From: Chara braunii
Lineage: Eukaryota; Streptophyta; Charophyceae; Charales; Characeae
Reading direction: 5' to 3'
Assembly (NCBI GenBank): GCA_003427395.1
Contig: BFEA01000168.1
Location: 302,580 to 336,355 of the forward strand
Length of the DNA stretch: 33,776 nt
In this document: positions 9,874 through 18,905 of the stretch, in pieces
Layout: each line of letters opens with the position of its first letter
Numbering within the stretch: position 1 is the first letter of the stretch
The notes under the pieces: generated by a model
Database searches by the model: none
Told to the model about the DNA's origin: nothing
Seen by the model: only the letters and a program-made list of their open reading frames with translations
Position numbers and translations under genes: made by a program

Positions 9874-10446
9874 ACACCCACTAACTACAACCCTAAACCC
9901 CTGCATAAACCTTGCCACAACCTCGCAACCCCATTCTAAACACACCCTTGAACCCAGTCCACCCTCCCCTCGAACCCCATTCCTGATGTCTGGTCTGCCC
10001 TTGCCCTCGCCTAGCCTTGTCCCATCCGTCCTCTCCACTACCTTGTCTCTCTCGTCCAATGCTTATGAACCTGTGTGACGCCGGCGAAAATGGATCTAAT
10101 GGCAAGCGCACGAGGACGATGGCCTGCTGCCTCACTGTTCATAAAGATTATGCAGCTGGTTTGGCCACCATGCTGTTTCATCAGCCGACATCCTGACTCG
10201 TGGACTTACTGGAGCAGCAACTTGTGACATGGATCTTTGCATCACTCTGCGACTTCCTTGCTTCCAAATCAGACCTCATTGCAGTTCGTGTACCGGACGC
10301 AAGACACTTGGAGACTTTGTTCCCACATGAGATTCTGCTTCCGACTCCTTCGGACACACCAGCCCTTGCCTCCTGAACAAACATTTTCGTTTTTTTATTT
10401 TTCTTTTTCCTGACTTTGACAACACTGTAGAACATCATCAGCAGAT
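9874..10446 (+). other. 3' non-coding region of element 2
   Basis: No frame with recognisable homology is present. The sequence is C/T-rich with a T-rich patch near 10390-10410. It lies between the pol stop and the minisatellite, so it is probably the element's 3' untranslated spacer, which is long for a gypsy element. Confidence 0.5.
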
Positions 10447-10637
10447 CCCTGTTCCCCTAACCATTGTTTCCCTTACCCACTAGAACATCAATAGAAATTC
10501 CCTGTTCCCCTGACCATTGTGTCCCTTACCCACTAGATTATCAATAGAAATTCCCTGTTTTCCTGAACATTGTTTCCCCTACCCAGTAGAACATCAATAG
10601 AAATCCCCTGTTCCCCGAACATTGCTTAGCTTCCCCT
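10447..10637 (+). repeat. 53-bp tandem repeat, about 3.5 copies
   Basis: Units at 10447-10499, 10500-10552 and 10553-10605 each start CCCTGTT and end AACATCAATAGAAAT or a near variant. A partial unit follows. Copies differ at a few bases. The array lies between pol and the polypurine tract of element 2. Confidence 0.92.
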
Positions 10638-10805
10638 ATAGACCCACCAGTCACATCATACCTTCACCTGTGCAAAACACCAGACAAAATACCTTGTGAC
10701 TTACATCACTCCCCTTCTCCTTCTCCGACCAGTGATCGGCCCCATCCCGTCCTTCACAACTCTTTTTGTTTCCTTGGCTTTTTTGGCAGTCGGGACGTTG
10801 CCTTT

Positions 10806-10821
10806 CAGAGGGAGGGGATAG
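10806..10821 (+). other. polypurine tract of element 2
   Basis: The run AGAGGGAGGGGATAG lies directly before TGTTACGGAC, the start of an LTR family seen again at 31390 (minus strand). This is the standard position of the plus-strand primer. Confidence 0.8.
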
Positions 10822-11293
10822 TGTTACGGACTCTGCCAGGGCTCGATCCCTGGTCTATCTTTTTGCTGTTTCTGCTGCATCCCATTTTCGGCCTGGCACC
10901 CTTTTTTCCAAACCCCTCCTTTGGTGCCGTCGGATTTTGGACAACTGGCGCCATGCTGCAATTCGGGCGCCACTTTCAAATACCGCATTTTTCAGTTCTG
11001 CCCTCGGGGCTTTTGCAAATGCCCCTGGTACCGTACGTGTCACCGGTACTTATAGCAGCTCCCCGTACAGTACGGGGACCAGTCTCGTACCAGTTTTCTG
11101 TTGCTGTACTCGTACTCAGTGTGACTTGTTGTTTCGACATTCGGAATCCAAGACTTCAACTTTGTGCCCTTGCCACTGTGTTTGCGTCCGACCCTCAGTC
11201 GTGTCGAGTGAGTGAGTGTGTGTGTGTGTGCTCTCACTCTCTCCCTCTCTCTCTCCTCTCCCTCGGCTCTTCCTCAGCCCCGAGCTTGTCACA
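10822..11293 (+). mobile_element. 3' LTR of element 2 (TGTTACGG family)
   Basis: The 472-bp segment starts TGTTACGGACTC and ends in GTCACA, with TG...CA ends. The minus strand LTR at 30967-31390 shares the start (TGTTACGGACTC), the hairpin CCAGGG-ctcgat-CCCTGG (here 10836-10853) and the end (CCCCG...GTCACA), which fixes both boundaries. Inside are a perfect 17-bp palindrome (11061-11077), a TTATAG motif just before it, a GT run and a CT-rich tail. The flank from 11294 belongs to the minus strand LINE, so element 2 seems to have landed in that LINE. Confidence 0.85.
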
Positions 11294-12155
11294 GTGTCCA
11301 TCCTGAAGATAGTTTTTGGCCATGAACCCAACACTCTTACTTTTCTGAGAACAAAAGGACTTAGAACTGCTCTTTCCACCTCTTTGTTCATAATGGATGA
11401 GAAGCCTTGTGTCGATGAGGTAACTGGGAACGAGGTGAATACTGCCAGGGTATCCGGTTCCCGCTGTTTGTGGGAGAATTGATAAGCCCTAGAGGGGGTT
11501 AGTTCTTGTATCATCGCCCACCATTTCCCCGGTTTCCAAATCTTGTCTTCGTGCAGCAGTTCCTTCCAGTCACCTGGGATGCATTTGATGATGGATTGCG
11601 GATTTTCATCTCGTTTGTGACAGCCCTTTAGCTGAGGGGCCAGTTCCTGTTCTGTCAACCAATCCTTTTTCTCCTCGTCCCCTAAATGGCTCACTTTCTA
11701 GACTCTATGCTCCAAGATAGTCATCTCTGCCCTCTAGGCTTGAAGGGCAGTGGGTGGTCGCTTTCATCTCTCACCCAAGGATTACCAAATAAAGGTTGCC
11801 TCAGGAACTCCTCTTTGGACTTTGGTCTGCCCACCTTCTTTGGCATGATTTCCCACCATATCCGTAGCAGTGCAGTCCAGTAAGGTGTGGGGGGCCTGGC
11901 TTCGTTAGGACCAGGTCCTCTCCGTTGGTTTCTGCGGCCTGTGTTTGGACTCCATTCCTTGTTCATCACCCAAAACAAACCGGACATGTTCATTGGTGTT
12001 GTTGTTCTGCGGCCTGTGTTTGGACTCCATTCCTTGTTCATCACCCAAAACAAACCGGACATGTTCATTGGTGTTGTTGTTGGGGCTAGGCTCTTGATAC
12101 TGTCCAGGGCTAGTTTGTTCCACGCAAGACCCGGTCTGGTAAGGAGTTTGACAAT
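11294..12155 (-). pseudogene. LINE A ORF2 C-terminal region
   Basis: Minus strand frames give segments typical of the region beyond RT in plant-type L1 ORF2: SKEEFLRQPLFGNPWVRDES, CIPGDWKELLHEDKIWKPGK and SFPVTSSTQGFSSI. The first belongs to the widespread 'W..PLFGNP' pattern as I recall it. The region contains a perfect in-frame 75-bp tandem duplication at 11932-12081 that repeats a 25-residue segment starting MNMSGLFWVMNKEW. Frame changes occur near 11700 and 12090. The function of this region is not well defined in the family. Confidence 0.75.
11932..12081. repeat. perfect 75-bp tandem duplication in LINE A ORF2
   Basis: Positions 11932-12006 and 12007-12081 appear identical base for base, each starting CTGCGGCCTGTG. 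The length is a multiple of three, so the minus strand frame is kept. Confidence 0.95.
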
Positions 12156-13020
12156 TCATTTAACTTGTAGAGCTTTTGTTTCCTGTTTGGGGTCAATGAC
12201 GCCAAGTCCTCCTCTGGCCGGTTTCCTTGTGATGTATTGCCATGCTATCTTTGGCATACAGTTCTCCTTGTTTGGGTCACCCGACCACAAGTATGCTCTT
12301 GCTTTGCGGTTGAGGCCCTTGATTGTGTGATCTGGCACCGTCCAGATAGAAGTTATGTGCCACATCATTGAGAAAACTGATGTATTGATAGTCAGTGCCC
12401 GACCTAGCAGGGATGTGAAAGTGTTCCCCCACCTGCCCAGTTTGTTGATTTGACTAGCACGTATATTTTGGGCCATTTGGGGGGCGAAACCATCTTTCGT
12501 CATCGGGATGCCTAAGTATCTTGTAGGTGTATCTGGCTTCTCCCATGTCATAGCCACCTCCGGGCCCTGATGTTGGGGAACTTCCTCTTCAGACAACAAC
12601 CATCCAATCGTTTTTTTCAAGTCGATTTTCATTTCTGAAGCCAATGTGAAGGCCTCCATGGCTCGTACCAGTGCACTAAAAGATGAGTCCGCGGCACAGA
12701 TGAGGACAGTCAGGTCATCAGCAAACATGATCACTGTAGGGAAGTGAAGGTGGTGAGGTGTGCCTGCATTTACTTATGGTAGCCTGTGGATGGATGGGTC
12801 CTTGCGCAGAAAAGATGCTATAGCCTCCATTACGGAAGATTGGTGGTGCGAGCGCATCGCCTTGGCTGACTGACTGTGATACTGGATAGCAGTCAAATAT
12901 CAAGCCGTTGATTTGGACACAGCCTATAGCATCATTGTATAAAATACGAACCCACTTCCTAAAATTTGGACCTACTTTTATATTTTCCATGCTTGCATTG
13001 AGGAACGCCCAGTTGACCTG
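12156..13020 (-). pseudogene. LINE A reverse transcriptase, palm and thumb
   Basis: On the minus strand the segment 12990-12718 gives KWVRILYNDAIGCVQINGL and SVSQGDALAPPIF (family form RQGDPLSP). After a frameshift near 12835 comes MEAIASFLRKDPSIH, a TAA, then VIMFADDLTVLI with the catalytic FADD box (12734-12156 frame). The thumb continues with FTLASEMKIDLKKT, RYLGIPMTKDG, LGRWGNTFTSLLGRALTINT and ARAYLWSG. The enzyme would copy the RNA at the nicked target. The stop near 12156 and the frameshift make it inactive. Confidence 0.9.
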
Positions 13021-13545
13021 ATCATAGGCCTTTCGAAAGAAAAAAAAAAGGATTGCTGTATTAATCCTTTTCTCTCTAACTTTCTTGGCTGCTTCACTAA
13101 GGGTCAGTACGTATGTATCTTCTCGAGATAAAACTTGTTTGGTCTATGTGGAAACACTTATCAGTCGGATCTAGGATTTGAAATGCTAACGCTTTGGCTA
13201 AGATCTTATAAGGAAGTGTAAGCAGGGAAATTGGTCTATAATTTCTAATATCCTCCTTGTCCCCTTTCTTGTACAACAATGTAACCACGCTACTGCTTAT
13301 CAGGTTCCCTAGTCCCCCTTTTAGCCAGCTATCATTATAGTAGTAGGTCTCCCCCTAGGAGTGGCCAAAATTTTTCCCAGAATTCTTTAGTCATACCGTC
13401 AATGCCTGGTGTCTCGTTGTTGTTCATACTTTCGGCTGCAAACTGCAGCTCCTCCAAAGTGATAGGTTTATCTAGAGAGTCTGCTTGCTCTTGTGAGATC
13501 GTTCTGTCCAGGTACTGTAGCATTCTAGTCCTTCATTGAATTCTA
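13015..13545 (-). pseudogene. LINE A RT N-terminal segment, copy A of a tandem duplication
   Basis: Minus strand frames give DKPITLEELQFAAESMNNNE, TPGIDGMTKEFWEKFWPLL, LLYKKGDKEDIRNYRPISLL and KILAKALAFQIL, the fingers of a LINE RT. Copy A joins directly to the palm region to its left (KAYDQVNWAFLNA). Motif A should carry an Asp before the KAYD box, but the sequence there is a run of T on the minus strand, coding Phe. Copy B lies immediately to the right. Confidence 0.9.
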
Positions 13546-14075
13546 GACCTGATCATAGGCCTTTTCGGAAAAGAAAAAAGATTGTTGTACTAATCCTTTT
13601 CTCTCTAACTTTCTTGGCTGCTTCATTAAGGGTCAGTATGTTGTCAAGTATGTATCTTCCCAGAATAAAACTTGTTTGGTCGATGTGGAAACACTTATCA
13701 GTCAGATCTAGGATTTGAAATGCTAACGCTTTGGCTAAGATCTTGTAAGGAAGTGTAAGCAGGGAAATTGGTCTGTAATTTCTGATACCCTCCTTGTTCC
13801 CTTTCTTGTACAACAATGTAACCACGCTACTGCTTATCAGGTTCTCTAGTCCCCTTTTTACCCGACTATCATTATAGAAGTTTAGTAGGTCTCCCCCTAG
13901 GAGTGGCCAAAATTTTTCCTAGAATTCTTTAGTCATACCGTCAATGCCTGGTGTCTCATTGCTGTTCATACTTTGGGCTGCAAACTGCAGCTCCTCCAAA
14001 GTGATAGGTTTATCTAGAGAGTCTGCTTGCTCTTGTGAGATCGTTCTGTCCACGTACTGTAGCATTCTAGTCCAG
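13546..14075 (-). pseudogene. LINE A RT N-terminal segment, copy B of a tandem duplication
   Basis: This repeats copy A with many single-base differences and small indels. It encodes TLPYKILAKALAFQIL, HIDQTSFILGRYILDNILTL and NEAAKKVREKRI on the minus strand. It keeps bases that copy A has lost (GTTGTCAAGTATG near 13637-13649 against GTACGTATG in A). Both copies start GACCTGATCATAGG and run to CATTCTAGTCC. The RT would have read the finger module twice. Confidence 0.9.
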
Positions 14076-14435
14076 GTACTGCACGTGGGGGTGTGGGTGT
14101 TGGGGTCTTCGTTTGGTAGAGCTCTTCATTGAATTTTTTTGCGATGTTTCACATCCCCTGCTGTCTGTTATTGTTTCCTGCTTGTCTGAGAGCGTCTCTA
14201 GGCCCTCAATTGAGCTGGCCCTTGAGTTTGCTCTTATTCTCGCAACAAAATGTTTCGACATTGACTCACTCAGCTCATATTCGTTCATTCTGGCTCTAAT
14301 TTGAAGACCCTTGAACTCCCACCATCTCCACAAAGTCAATTCCTCCCTCGCTTTCTCAAAGATTCCTGAATAGAGCGGGGATGATAGCTGGTCGATCAGA
14401 TTTGTCTTTGCTATCTTTAAAGTTGTTTCTAAAGC
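14076..14435 (-). pseudogene. LINE A endonuclease-RT linker
   Basis: The minus strand frame 14339-14067 gives FKGLQIRARMNEYELSESMS and SSIEGLETLSDKQETI, a charged helical linker as found between the endonuclease and RT of L1-like ORF2. No catalytic motif is expected here. Confidence 0.7.
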
Positions 14436-15183
14436 TTATTTTCTCTGCCTTCTCTCGTTTGCTAGTTTTCTTGAGATTTTGGCTACCGTGTGTGAAAGAG
14501 AGAGGTAGCTTCCTTGCAACCATTCCCACCTATCCTGATTGGGTAAATACCCTTCCTTCAGGTTGCGTCGACATTCTTGGACTCCCGTCGGGAAAGTCTG
14601 GCTGAATAAGAGGGAGTTGTTGAGTTTGTGAAAACTTGAGCCCTTTTGGATGTGTTGCTCGAAGTTGAGGATGAGTTCGACAGGTTTATGGTCTAGGCTG
14701 GGGTACGGTGCGAGGGGTAAAATTTCCGCACTCTTGGCTGCACCCATTAGGATCTCCGATAGTAGGAAGTAGACGATGAATGAGAAGGCAGGGCATGATT
14801 CTTTTTCACCAGCGAGAAAGCCCTTACCCCAGGGTGAAGAATACGGTATGGTTCCACCAAGTTATGATCTATCATCAACTTTTGAATAGGTACCGCCTCT
14901 TGTGTGGGTTGAGCAGCCGAGGATCTTGATATCCTGTCCGTGGAGGGGTCTAGTATTCCAATCCAATCACCTGCTAGAATGCGGGGTGTGTCTCTGGTAA
15001 CAATATGATGTCCGATGGTTTGTTAGAGTATGTTGCTAAGCCTTTGATGATGTCATACAACTTTTCTTCCTTGTCATCTATGTTGCCTAATCCATTGATG
15101 TTCCAGCTTCTTATGATTATTCCTTGTTTCTTCCAGTCCACCGATCCGTCCTTTGCATTTGCCCTTTGTCTAAAACTCTCCAT
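14436..15183 (-). pseudogene. LINE A AP-like endonuclease, internally deleted
   Basis: The domain starts on the minus strand at 15183 with MESFRQRANAKDGSVDWKK and SWNINGLGN (the usual Asn motif), then DIILLPETHPAF, where the family has QETH: Gln is Pro while the catalytic Glu is kept. The middle of the domain is missing. The sequence jumps to LAGDWIGILDPSTDR (the GDWN-like motif, with N as I) and then PSLDHKPVELIL, the D-H end motif. The enzyme would nick target DNA to prime reverse transcription. With the central part gone it cannot fold normally. Confidence 0.82.
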
Positions 15184-15233
15184 TATTGGGACAACGGGGA
15201 AGTGGTGTAACTAGGAACATGGTGGTTAGTTCT

Positions 15234-16055
15234 CTAGGTAGGGGTCAAATCGCTTGCATCCATTGTTGTCGAGGAGTCATCCGCCGGATTTTGATGAGCT
15301 TGGACGATTGAGTCATCCAACTTGTATTCCCCCATGCTTCCACTACCTGTCCGGCCTAGGGGTGTGCCCGCTTTGGAGTCACCTTCTTCCTCATTCCAGT
15401 CGTCCATATCATCCTCGGAACCATCGTCTCTATAGAATATGTCCATGCCTATCGCGACGGCTCTCGAGTCCAAGTCACTGTCCCCATTTAGAAGACCGGA
15501 TCTCAAGAGGTCAGCCACCGAGGTCACCAACAATTCTGCTCGAACGCTAGGCCCTACCAGCACGCTATAGGGAATAGTTGTCACCATCTTCCAAGGTCTC
15601 CACATCATCCCGTTCTTCAATTTGGTCCTTTCTGGTAATTTGGCAATCAGAGGGGAGAAGGCGCAAGGAGCGTGCCTCTCCAAGTCCATTTGATGGTCGT
15701 GCTGATCCCGTTGGTCCGGGTATCCATCTGGATCTTCAGTTTCGAACACCACCGATGGATATTCCTTCGTTACCCTTTCCTTAAGAATGGCGGCCACATT
15801 TTAGCCTTCATCAATTCTGGGGATCGTGAAGGCCACATCTGTGGCAATCTGACGTTCCCCCTCTTTCTTGATGTAACGGACCGCAATTAGCGGGCGGTTA
15901 CCCATCAGGGTCAATCTTGCTGATTTGGCCGAAGCCACCACGTGAGGCGACTCGCCGTCAACAATGTGTTGAATGGTGGTGAATTCTGGTGCGTATTCTG
16001 CATTCAATTTCTTCAAATTTTCCATCTGGGCCATTACAACCACTTCTTTTTCCAA
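15234..16055 (-). pseudogene. LINE A ORF1, C-terminal part
   Basis: One minus strand frame runs from 16055 to 15234 with a single TAA at 15801-15803. It gives MEKEVVVMAQMENLKKLNAE, SARLTLMGNRPLIAVRYIKK, MWRPWKMVTTIPYSVLVGPS and an acidic tail rich in Asp and Glu. It ends about 50 bp before the ORF2 start at 15183. It is assigned to ORF1 by position; no named domain is evident. Confidence 0.6.
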
Positions 16056-16084
16056 CCGTGCGCATGCTGATACTTCCTCTGCCT

Positions 16085-16982
16085 CTAACTGGTCTGTGTT
16101 CTGTTCTTTTTTTTTTTATTCTTCATTGTCTTCCACTTCTTCGGGCGCAGATCTTGAAACGAGTCATCCGAATTGAGGACTGTCTTATCTTTGTCAGTTA
16201 AACCTTTTTCTCTTGCCCTCTTCTTTTCTGCATATCTGAATGTTGTGTACTCGAAAAAATTTTCTGCTTTTTTCAGCAGCTCGTACTGGTTTTTTGAAGA
16301 TTCAATGCCAGCGGTTGCCGCCTTTTTCTGGGATCTTTCGATGTGTTTCAAGCAGGCTGTTCTGATGCCAAATTCGTGCTCTCTCTCTCTCTTTTGGTTT
16401 TCTCGATGTAATCCATTGCAGGGACCTTTGGGAAGCAGATCCATCATCTGTGGTAGCCTTCCTTGTCCCCTCGCCACCCTTGTTGTCACTGTTGCCTTTG
16501 CTGTCTGATTCGTTCCTGGTGGAATCAGCGTCCGTATTTTTCTTTTGACCCTTTGCAGGGGACTGATCTATCCCCATTTTATCGTCTGGTTCCATTTCTT
16601 TTTTTCTCTTGGGGCCTGCCTCCGTCTTTCCCATTGAATCTTCTCTGTCCAGCGTGCGTTTGTTATCCGTTTGCGTCTTGGTCGGTTTCTCAGTGGCCTC
16701 CTGTTCCATACGTTTCAACTTCTCTTGAAAAGTTGTGGGTTCATTGCTGTATTCCTGTTCTTCCTGCTCACGAACTTCTCTAATCATACGAGAGCCAATC
16801 AGCGGGTTGGTGTTTATCTTTGTTGGATTTCCGGTCACTTTGCCAGTAGCCTTCTTCTGCCACCTGCTGTCTGCTGAGGGGAAAATATTGGGTTTCTTGA
16901 TTGTCGGTTCCTTGTCCGTATAGCGCCAGACCCAGTCTGGATTTTCCATGTTATCGTCAAACACCCATCCATCCCGGGGCAT
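16085..16982 (-). pseudogene. LINE A ORF1, charged central part
   Basis: Two overlapping minus strand frames (16982-16302 and 16489-16085) give a highly charged Lys/Glu/Asp-rich sequence with a GPKRKKEME cluster that could act as a nuclear or RNA-binding basic patch, and a helical segment (KNQYELLKKAENFFEY). The frame change lies near 16400. A long low-complexity linker of this type is common in plant LINE ORF1 proteins. Confidence 0.55.
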
Positions 16983-17066
16983 CCTCCACCTCTACCTCTA
17001 CCAGCATGTTAGGTCAACGATGAACCACGTGCCCGGGGCATCCTCCACCTCTACCAGCATGTTAGG
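16973..17066. repeat. short imperfect duplication in LINE A ORF1
   Basis: CCCGGGGCATCCTCCACCTC followed by TACCAGCATGTTAGG occurs at 16973-17013 and again at 17032-17066, with one extra CTCTAC in the first copy. Confidence 0.9.
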
Positions 17067-17417
17067 ATGCAGTTTTCGTTCTTTTTGCTGTTTTGAAAAC
17101 TTCGGACAGTTGGGATCTGTTCCCATGTGCCCTCGTTCCCTACATCTAAAGCAAAAGGGTGAGGTTTTGGTAGAGATCCGGATTTCTTGCATTCTGTTTT
17201 CGATCTGAAATTTCCAGTTCTGGGGGACGACTGGGGGATCATCTGTTTTGACCTCCAACAAGGTTGGCATGGAGCCACAATGTGGTGCCAAAAATTCTGG
17301 GGTAGGCAGAATCCACTTCAGAATTTCATTAGTTGGATACTGCCTACCAGGCCATGAAAACCAGGTTGGATGTTGTTGAATTGCACCCAGAAGTCTTTTC
17401 TCCATTAACAATAACAA
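16998..17417 (-). pseudogene. LINE A ORF1 RNA-binding region with CCHC knuckle
   Basis: The minus strand frame gives EILKWILPTPEFLAPHCGSM, a TLLEVKTDDPP segment and then CFRCRERGHMGTDPNC, a CCHC-type knuckle with C-X2-C-X4-H-X6-C spacing (the last gap is longer than the usual four). Plant L1-type ORF1 proteins have this order: a DUF4283-like RNA-binding fold followed by a knuckle. The DUF4283 assignment is inference from order. The segment VEVEDAPG is partly repeated next to it because of a short duplication at 16973-17066. Confidence 0.7.
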
Positions 17418-17617
17418 ACTTCATATCTAAATTGTCTATACCATGCTGTGTTTCTTATATTTGTTTCCAACTCTGCGGCGAGCCTCCAGAGGCTTGCTAG
17501 AGGCCTTCGTCGGCTCTTGCAAGAGTCGAGCCTCTTGGGATAAGGTAAGGTATTGTTTTAGACGTTCAGAACAATGTCGTAGTTCAAACTACATCCTCCA
17601 CAAAGAAGTCAAAATAT

Positions 17618-17959
17618 TCAAAATTTTTGGATTTTGGATTCATTTTTAAGATTGAGAACATTCTCAATTGAGTATGAAAAACTTTTCGGTTCTCCCTCAT
17701 CAACGTCTGTTTGTAGGAGACGGTTAAAGTCGAATTTTGCTTTTGGACGGTCTGTTTCTTCCATCTTGTTATCGTGCAGATCAAGCCATTGCAGTTTCTG
17801 GACTGCATGTCCGCTATCCGTAACTGGCTCGCCCTCCACTTTTGTTTTTTCAATCAAGAACTTGAGCGCTTCATTGTCTATGATTCTCGTTGGTACCTTG
17901 TTCAATTGTGAATTGTGGCTCGCGGGAGCTGCCTCGCTGCCTTCGCCTGGACTGGCCAT
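17618..17959 (-). pseudogene. LINE A ORF1 N-terminus
   Basis: The minus strand frame starts at 17959 with MASPGEGSEAAPASHNSQLN and includes RIIDNEALKFLIEKTKVEGE and QTDVDEGEPKSFSYSIENVL. It is the first good ATG frame after the 5' repeats and reads toward the CCHC region, so I take it as the ORF1 start. It breaks off near 17618. Between 17418 and 17617 the frames are full of stops. Confidence 0.6.
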
Positions 17960-18420
17960 ATTAGCAACAAATGTCTAGTCCTAATCCCCTACAGGGGTAT
18001 TATTTGGACAATTAGGACCAGTTTTGATTGTTACCGGGCGGTATCCTGAAGGCAATCTATAGCAGCAGGGAGCAGGGAGCAGGGGGATAGCAAGGAGGGA
18101 GAGTGGCTGAGGTGGGGGGGAGAGACAGTCAATAGGAAAAGAGGGGTGGGGATAGCTAGTTGAAAAGAGTTGCTGCGAGGTGGGTTACATGAGAGTTAAC
18201 CGTAGGATAAGTGGATCGGGGTGGGTGGGTGGAATCAGACTTGTCACTGTCATAAACGAGGAGGGTGCTGAGAGCGGAGGGGAAAAAAGACTGGTGACAT
18301 GATCTGGGTGAAGGGGGTGGAGGCGGGGGGAGACGGGCCCACCGGGGGAGAGATCGGAGAGAAGGGAAAGCCAGTGGAGTTGTGGGCCCCGAGGGTCGAC
18401 TAATGAGCTCCGCCGTGAGA
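17960..18420 (-). other. LINE A 5' leader, G-rich on the + strand
   Basis: No gene is visible. The + strand is strongly G/A-rich (GGGAGCAGGGAGCAGGGGG near 18065, many GTGGGGG runs), so the minus strand leader would be C/T-rich. It lies between ORF1 and the repeated units and is best read as the non-repeated part of the LINE 5' region. Confidence 0.5.
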
Positions 18421-18866
18421 ACTTTCTTTTTTTTTTGTTTTTTTTTTCATGGACAAGTATAACGTGGGGCGGTGTGTACAGGGGGGATGGGATTACGGTT
18501 GGGATTTAACTATGAATCTGGCTACGGGCAATAAGGAGAGTGGAGAGTGAGTGAAGGGAGTGGCAAGATGATAAGTGCGTGGGCTAGCGAGGGCTAAGGA
18601 AGGGTTAGGGGATTAGGGAAGTGGTATGGCGAAACGAGGGGGAAGGCGTTTTTTTTTTTCTTTTTTCTTTTTTCTTTTATGGGTAAGTATAATGTGGGGC
18701 TGTGTGTACTGCGGGGATGGGATTACGGTCGGGATTAAACTATGAATCTGGCTATGGGCAATAAGGGGAGTGGAAAGTGAGTGGAGAGAGTGGCAAGAAG
18801 ATAAGTAACTTAGGCTAGGGAGGGCTACGGAGAGGTTTAGGGGACTAGGGAAGGGGTATGGCAAGA

Positions 18867-18904
<38 letters not shown>
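18421..18904 (-). repeat. two ~231-bp tandem units at the LINE A 5' end
   Basis: Two units start with a T-rich tract at about 18421 and 18650 and share AAGTATAA, GTGGGGC, GATGGGATTACGG and AACTATGAATCTGGCTA with about 230-232 bp spacing. The second runs into the G37 tract. They lie upstream of ORF1 on the LINE strand, where monomeric promoter repeats occur in some L1 families. The promoter role is inference. Confidence 0.75.
18868..18904. repeat. poly-G run (G37)
   Basis: A 37-base G homopolymer sits at the point where the first unit has only GAGGGGGA. It looks like expansion of a short G run at the distal end of the LINE 5' repeats. Confidence 0.93.

Positions 18905-18905
<1 letters not shown>

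Larger units (their letters stand above)
6959..11293 (+). mobile_element. Ty3/gypsy chromovirus 2, 5' truncated and internally deleted
   Basis: A gag N-terminus is joined directly to the RT palm. RNase H, integrase, a clear chromodomain, a 3' non-coding stretch with a minisatellite, a polypurine tract and an LTR starting TGTTACGGAC follow. There is no 5' LTR, PBS, gag core, zinc knuckle, protease or RT finger region. The codon choice is C-rich, unlike element 1. The link between the coding part and the LTR at 10822 rests on order, orientation and the polypurine tract. Confidence 0.88.
11294..18904 (-). mobile_element. L1-like LINE A, minus strand, degenerate
   Basis: Read on the minus strand from right to left there are repeated 5' units, ORF1 with a CCHC knuckle, then ORF2 with AP endonuclease, RT and a C-terminal region. 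ORF1 and ORF2 are separated by about 50 bp. The body carries many frameshifts and stops, an internal endonuclease deletion, and tandem duplications in RT and in the C-terminal region. The 3' tail is missing because the LTR of element 2 borders it. Confidence 0.88.

Noticed and set aside
10821-11306. Open frames of about 150 codons in the LTR of element 2
   Set aside because: They cross the palindrome, GT run and CT run of the LTR and are not conserved in the related LTR.
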